Of a stretch of DNA of 64,000 nucleotides, positions 62,074 to 64,000 are shown one piece after another. The stretch comes from Vibrio scophthalmi LMG 19158 (GTDB lineage: Bacteria; Pseudomonadota; Gammaproteobacteria; Enterobacterales; Vibrionaceae): NCBI RefSeq assembly GCF_000222585.1, contig NZ_AFWE01000176.1:1-64000 (forward strand), in the 5' to 3' direction. Each line of letters opens with the position of its first letter. The stretch's first letter is position 1. The notes beneath the pieces were generated by a model that was given only the letters and a program-made list of their open reading frames with translations, made no database searches and was not told the DNA's origin. Made by a program: the position numbers and the translations under genes.

Positions 62074-63546
62074 CTAGTTAGTACGAGCGATTTCACGCTG
62101 AACTTGATTGAGCGATTTCGCCCAAGGGCTCAGTTTTTGTAGTGCTTCAGGCAATTGTACTACCGCATCACGCGCTAGTTGGATGGTTGGGAAATTATCA
62201 TAAGTAATGATATACCACTCAACGCCGCTACGTAGCGCTGGGTAGACATACACTTTGTCATCCAGATCGTAACGATTCAGAAAATTTTGCGCTTCCGCTA
62301 AGTTATTCACCGCGGCCAATTGCAAAGTATAGCTACGCGGAGAAAAGCTGTTTAATTCATCTTTAGCGAAAGAGAAACTGATCTTCGCGGGTGCTTCGCT
62401 CACCACGGGCACTTCCGCACGCGAGTCATCGACCACTTGTTCAATATTGCTGGTGTCCACTTGCTCAGATTCACTCTCTATCAGCGCATCGACGACTTCA
62501 GAGGTGATCACAACACGCTGAGAGTTATCTTCAATCACGCCAACGCTTTGTGGCATGTCGACCACTTCCGGAGGTAAAGCCGCAGAGTCATCTTCGGCGC
62601 CAGAAAAGGCAGGATCAACACTCAGCTCAGACTCCGTTTCATCGCGGTTATCCGCGGCGATACTTTCGTCAGCATCACTCACTGTTGCATCCGGTTGATT
62701 AATGGTTGGAATCACCGTTTGTTCAAGTTGACTGGTGATTTTCTCTGCTGTCTCACCCGGGGTTGGCTGACTCATCATCCACCAATAGCCGCCAGAAATC
62801 AGCGCTAATAACACCAACACCACTAAAGCGATATTAAATGGAGAGCCCACAATTGAGCGAACAATAATCCGTTTTTCCACTTTCTGTTCCCCTAATGCCA
62901 TAATCACGCCCGGACGACGAGCAGCAGTGCGATATGCATTACGCACGCGTCTTTCCATGTCATCTTCGACAAATCGAACCACCAACTGTTCAAAAAACCG
63001 CCCCGCCTCTTGTGAAGTGAGCGGCTCAATGTCTAAATCAACCGGCTGAAATTCTTGGCCACGACTCAGACGAGTTAACACACTATCCAATCGCTTTGGC
63101 TCTGCAAAGAGGATGATATTAAGAGTCCAACGACTCTGGTGCTGGGCTTGCAATGCCAGTAGCCACAACTCCGAGACCAATGTCTCACTGAGCAGATGGG
63201 CGTTATCCACGACAATCACGACATCACACGGCTCGTGCGCCATGCAACGACTAAAACTTTCCGCTAAATTATCAGCGGGATTAAATAACGGTTCAGACAA
63301 AACTTGCGTCAGTATCGTCGTTCGATGCTGTTCATCATTTTGATTGGGGTGACACATCAATAGCGCTTGGTTTTTATCATCAGCCCACGCTTCGAGATAG
63401 CGCTGAGCTAACCATGTTTTACCTGCGCCACTTACGCCAGAAACACTGACAAAATTAGAGTTAAAATGCGTCAGCAATTGCAAACGCTCCAATAACTCAA
63501 TTTGGCTATCGAGTTCCAGAACTCTGGATTGATGTGTAAAACTCAT
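62074..63546 (-). CDS. damX: Cell division protein DamX (AAA ATPase plus SPOR domain)
   Basis: This 490-residue inner-membrane protein has a cytoplasmic AAA/ExeA-like ATPase domain (P-loop SGVSGAGKTW near 36-45, VIVVDNAHLL Walker B), one membrane segment (about 237-258), an acidic Ser/Glu/Asp-rich periplasmic linker (262-400) and a C-terminal SPOR domain (about 408-485, SYTLQLAAVNNL) that binds denuded septal glycan. DamX acts at the division septum. It is between aroB and dam. Confidence 0.92.
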   Translation of the reverse strand: MSFTHQSRVLELDSQIELLERLQLLTHFNSNFVSVSGVSGAGKTWLAQRYLEAWADDKNQALLMCHPNQNDEQHRTTILTQVLSEPLFNPADNLAESFSRCMAHEPCDVVIVVDNAHLLSETLVSELWLLALQAQHQSRWTLNIILFAEPKRLDSVLTRLSRGQEFQPVDLDIEPLTSQEAGRFFEQLVVRFVEDDMERRVRNAYRTAARRPGVIMALGEQKVEKRIIVRSIVGSPFNIALVVLVLLALISGGYWWMMSQPTPGETAEKITSQLEQTVIPTINQPDATVSDADESIAADNRDETESELSVDPAFSGAEDDSAALPPEVVDMPQSVGVIEDNSQRVVITSEVVDALIESESEQVDTSNIEQVVDDSRAEVPVVSEAPAKISFSFAKDELNSFSPRSYTLQLAAVNNLAEAQNFLNRYDLDDKVYVYPALRSGVEWYIITYDNFPTIQLARDAVVQLPEALQKLSPWAKSLNQVQREIARTN

Positions 63547-63641
63547 ACCCTACCTAAACCGTTAGATCGATATTACTCAGTCACACGAGAGGCGATCTAA
63601 CTCGTTCGTCATTTCGCCTATCGCCTCACTTTATATCGTCA

Positions 63642-64000
63642 TTAAATACCACGACCAAAATCGATGGCTTGCTCAATGATGGTTTCCGGAACGCCTTTGA
63701 CAACCTCGGCACTGCCAACACTGGTTGGCAATACCAGACGAAGCTCACCAGCGAGCACTTTTTTATCGCGCATCATATGCTTGATAAAATCGTCAAACGA
63801 CATACTTTCTGGAGTGTGCACTGGCAATTTGGCTTGTTGCAATAGAGCGACAATACGCTCTAACTGCTCTTGGCTGATCAGCCCTTGCAATTGCGCCGTT
63901 TTCGCCGCCATCACAGTGCCAGACGATACCGCTTCACCATGTAACCAATTACCATACCCCAGTTCAGCTTCAATCGCATGACCAAAAGTATGACCTAGAT
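63642..64000 (-). CDS. aroB: 3-dehydroquinate synthase, C-terminal part (runs off the window)
   Basis: The frame is open from the right edge of the window to the stop at 63642 (about 118 codons). It begins [16 protein letters not shown], with metal-binding histidines, followed by [14 protein letters not shown]. These are diagnostic of the C-terminal domain of 3-dehydroquinate synthase, the second step of the shikimate pathway. The gene starts beyond position 64000; the internal ATG at 63914 is not the start. It is upstream of damX, as in E. coli. Confidence 0.96.
   Translation of the reverse strand, partial: LGHTFGHAIEAELGYGNWLHGEAVSSGTVMAAKTAQLQGLISQEQLERIVALLQQAKLPVHTPESMSFDDFIKHMMRDKKVLAGELRLVLPTSVGSAEVVKGVPETIIEQAIDFGRGI

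Overview
This is a chromosomal window from a gamma-proteobacterium of the family Vibrionaceae, almost certainly the genus Vibrio. The evidence is motX, a component of the sodium-driven polar flagellar motor, the strong match of nearly every protein to Vibrio-type orthologues, moderate G+C, and the gene order. I see no prophage, insertion sequence, CRISPR array, integron, tRNA or rRNA gene. Almost all the DNA is core genome.

Layout. (1) 35-4378 (minus): cysJ-cysI-cysH, sulfite reductase and PAPS reductase. (2) 4499-8159: a small frameshifted gene, a TIGR04219-type outer-membrane barrel, pspG with its own sigma-54-type promoter, dusA, and then zur and cheX on the plus strand. (3) 8318-14116 (minus): cobA-cysD-cysN-SLC13 permease-cysC, the sulfate activation arm with the siroheme-forming methyltransferase. 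With region 1 this gives the whole route from sulfate to sulfide. (4) 14378-20494: cpdB, a Crp/Fnr-like regulator, elaA, an EamA transporter, ytfB/oapA opposite fklB, and a DUF2780 protein. (5) 20594-34240 (minus): the complete S10, spc and alpha ribosomal operons with secY and rpoA, including rpmJ at 23579-23692. Promoters and leaders can be picked out for S10, spc and alpha. (6) 34788-42151: rlmB, rnr, an exported amidohydrolase behind a possible CRP site, motX behind a textbook sigma-28 promoter, and purA. (7) 42289-52403: iaaA, slyD, yheV, kefB, kefG, then yheS-TIGR02444-yheT-yheU, prkB and crp, an arrangement shared with enterobacteria. (8) 52560-58312 (minus): a DUF1338 gene, astD, astA, astC/argD and pabA. 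(9) 58481-64000 (minus): trpS, gph, rpe, dam, damX and the 3' part of aroB, the classic aroB-damX-dam superoperon.

How the genes work together. Sulfur assimilation (cysDNC, cysH, cysIJ, cobA, probable sulfate permease), translation and transcription (29 genes of the ribosomal cluster), and arginine catabolism (astCAD) are the main functional blocks. The rest covers RNA maturation and decay (dusA, rlmB, rnr), envelope stress and potassium efflux, global regulation (crp, zur), and mismatch-repair marking and division (dam, damX).

Nothing here is clearly a new multi-gene system. The observations most worth a second look are non-coding: a pseudoknot-ordered pair of inverted repeats between cheX and cysC, strong orphan hairpins in the cysN-permease and yheU-prkB gaps, two purine-rich GAGA-type tracts, and the sigma-54 and sigma-28 promoters. 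On the protein side they are the exported amidohydrolase, the DUF1338 gene beside ast, and a homopolymer frameshift in a small conserved gene. Coordinates and motifs were read by eye; no database search was run.
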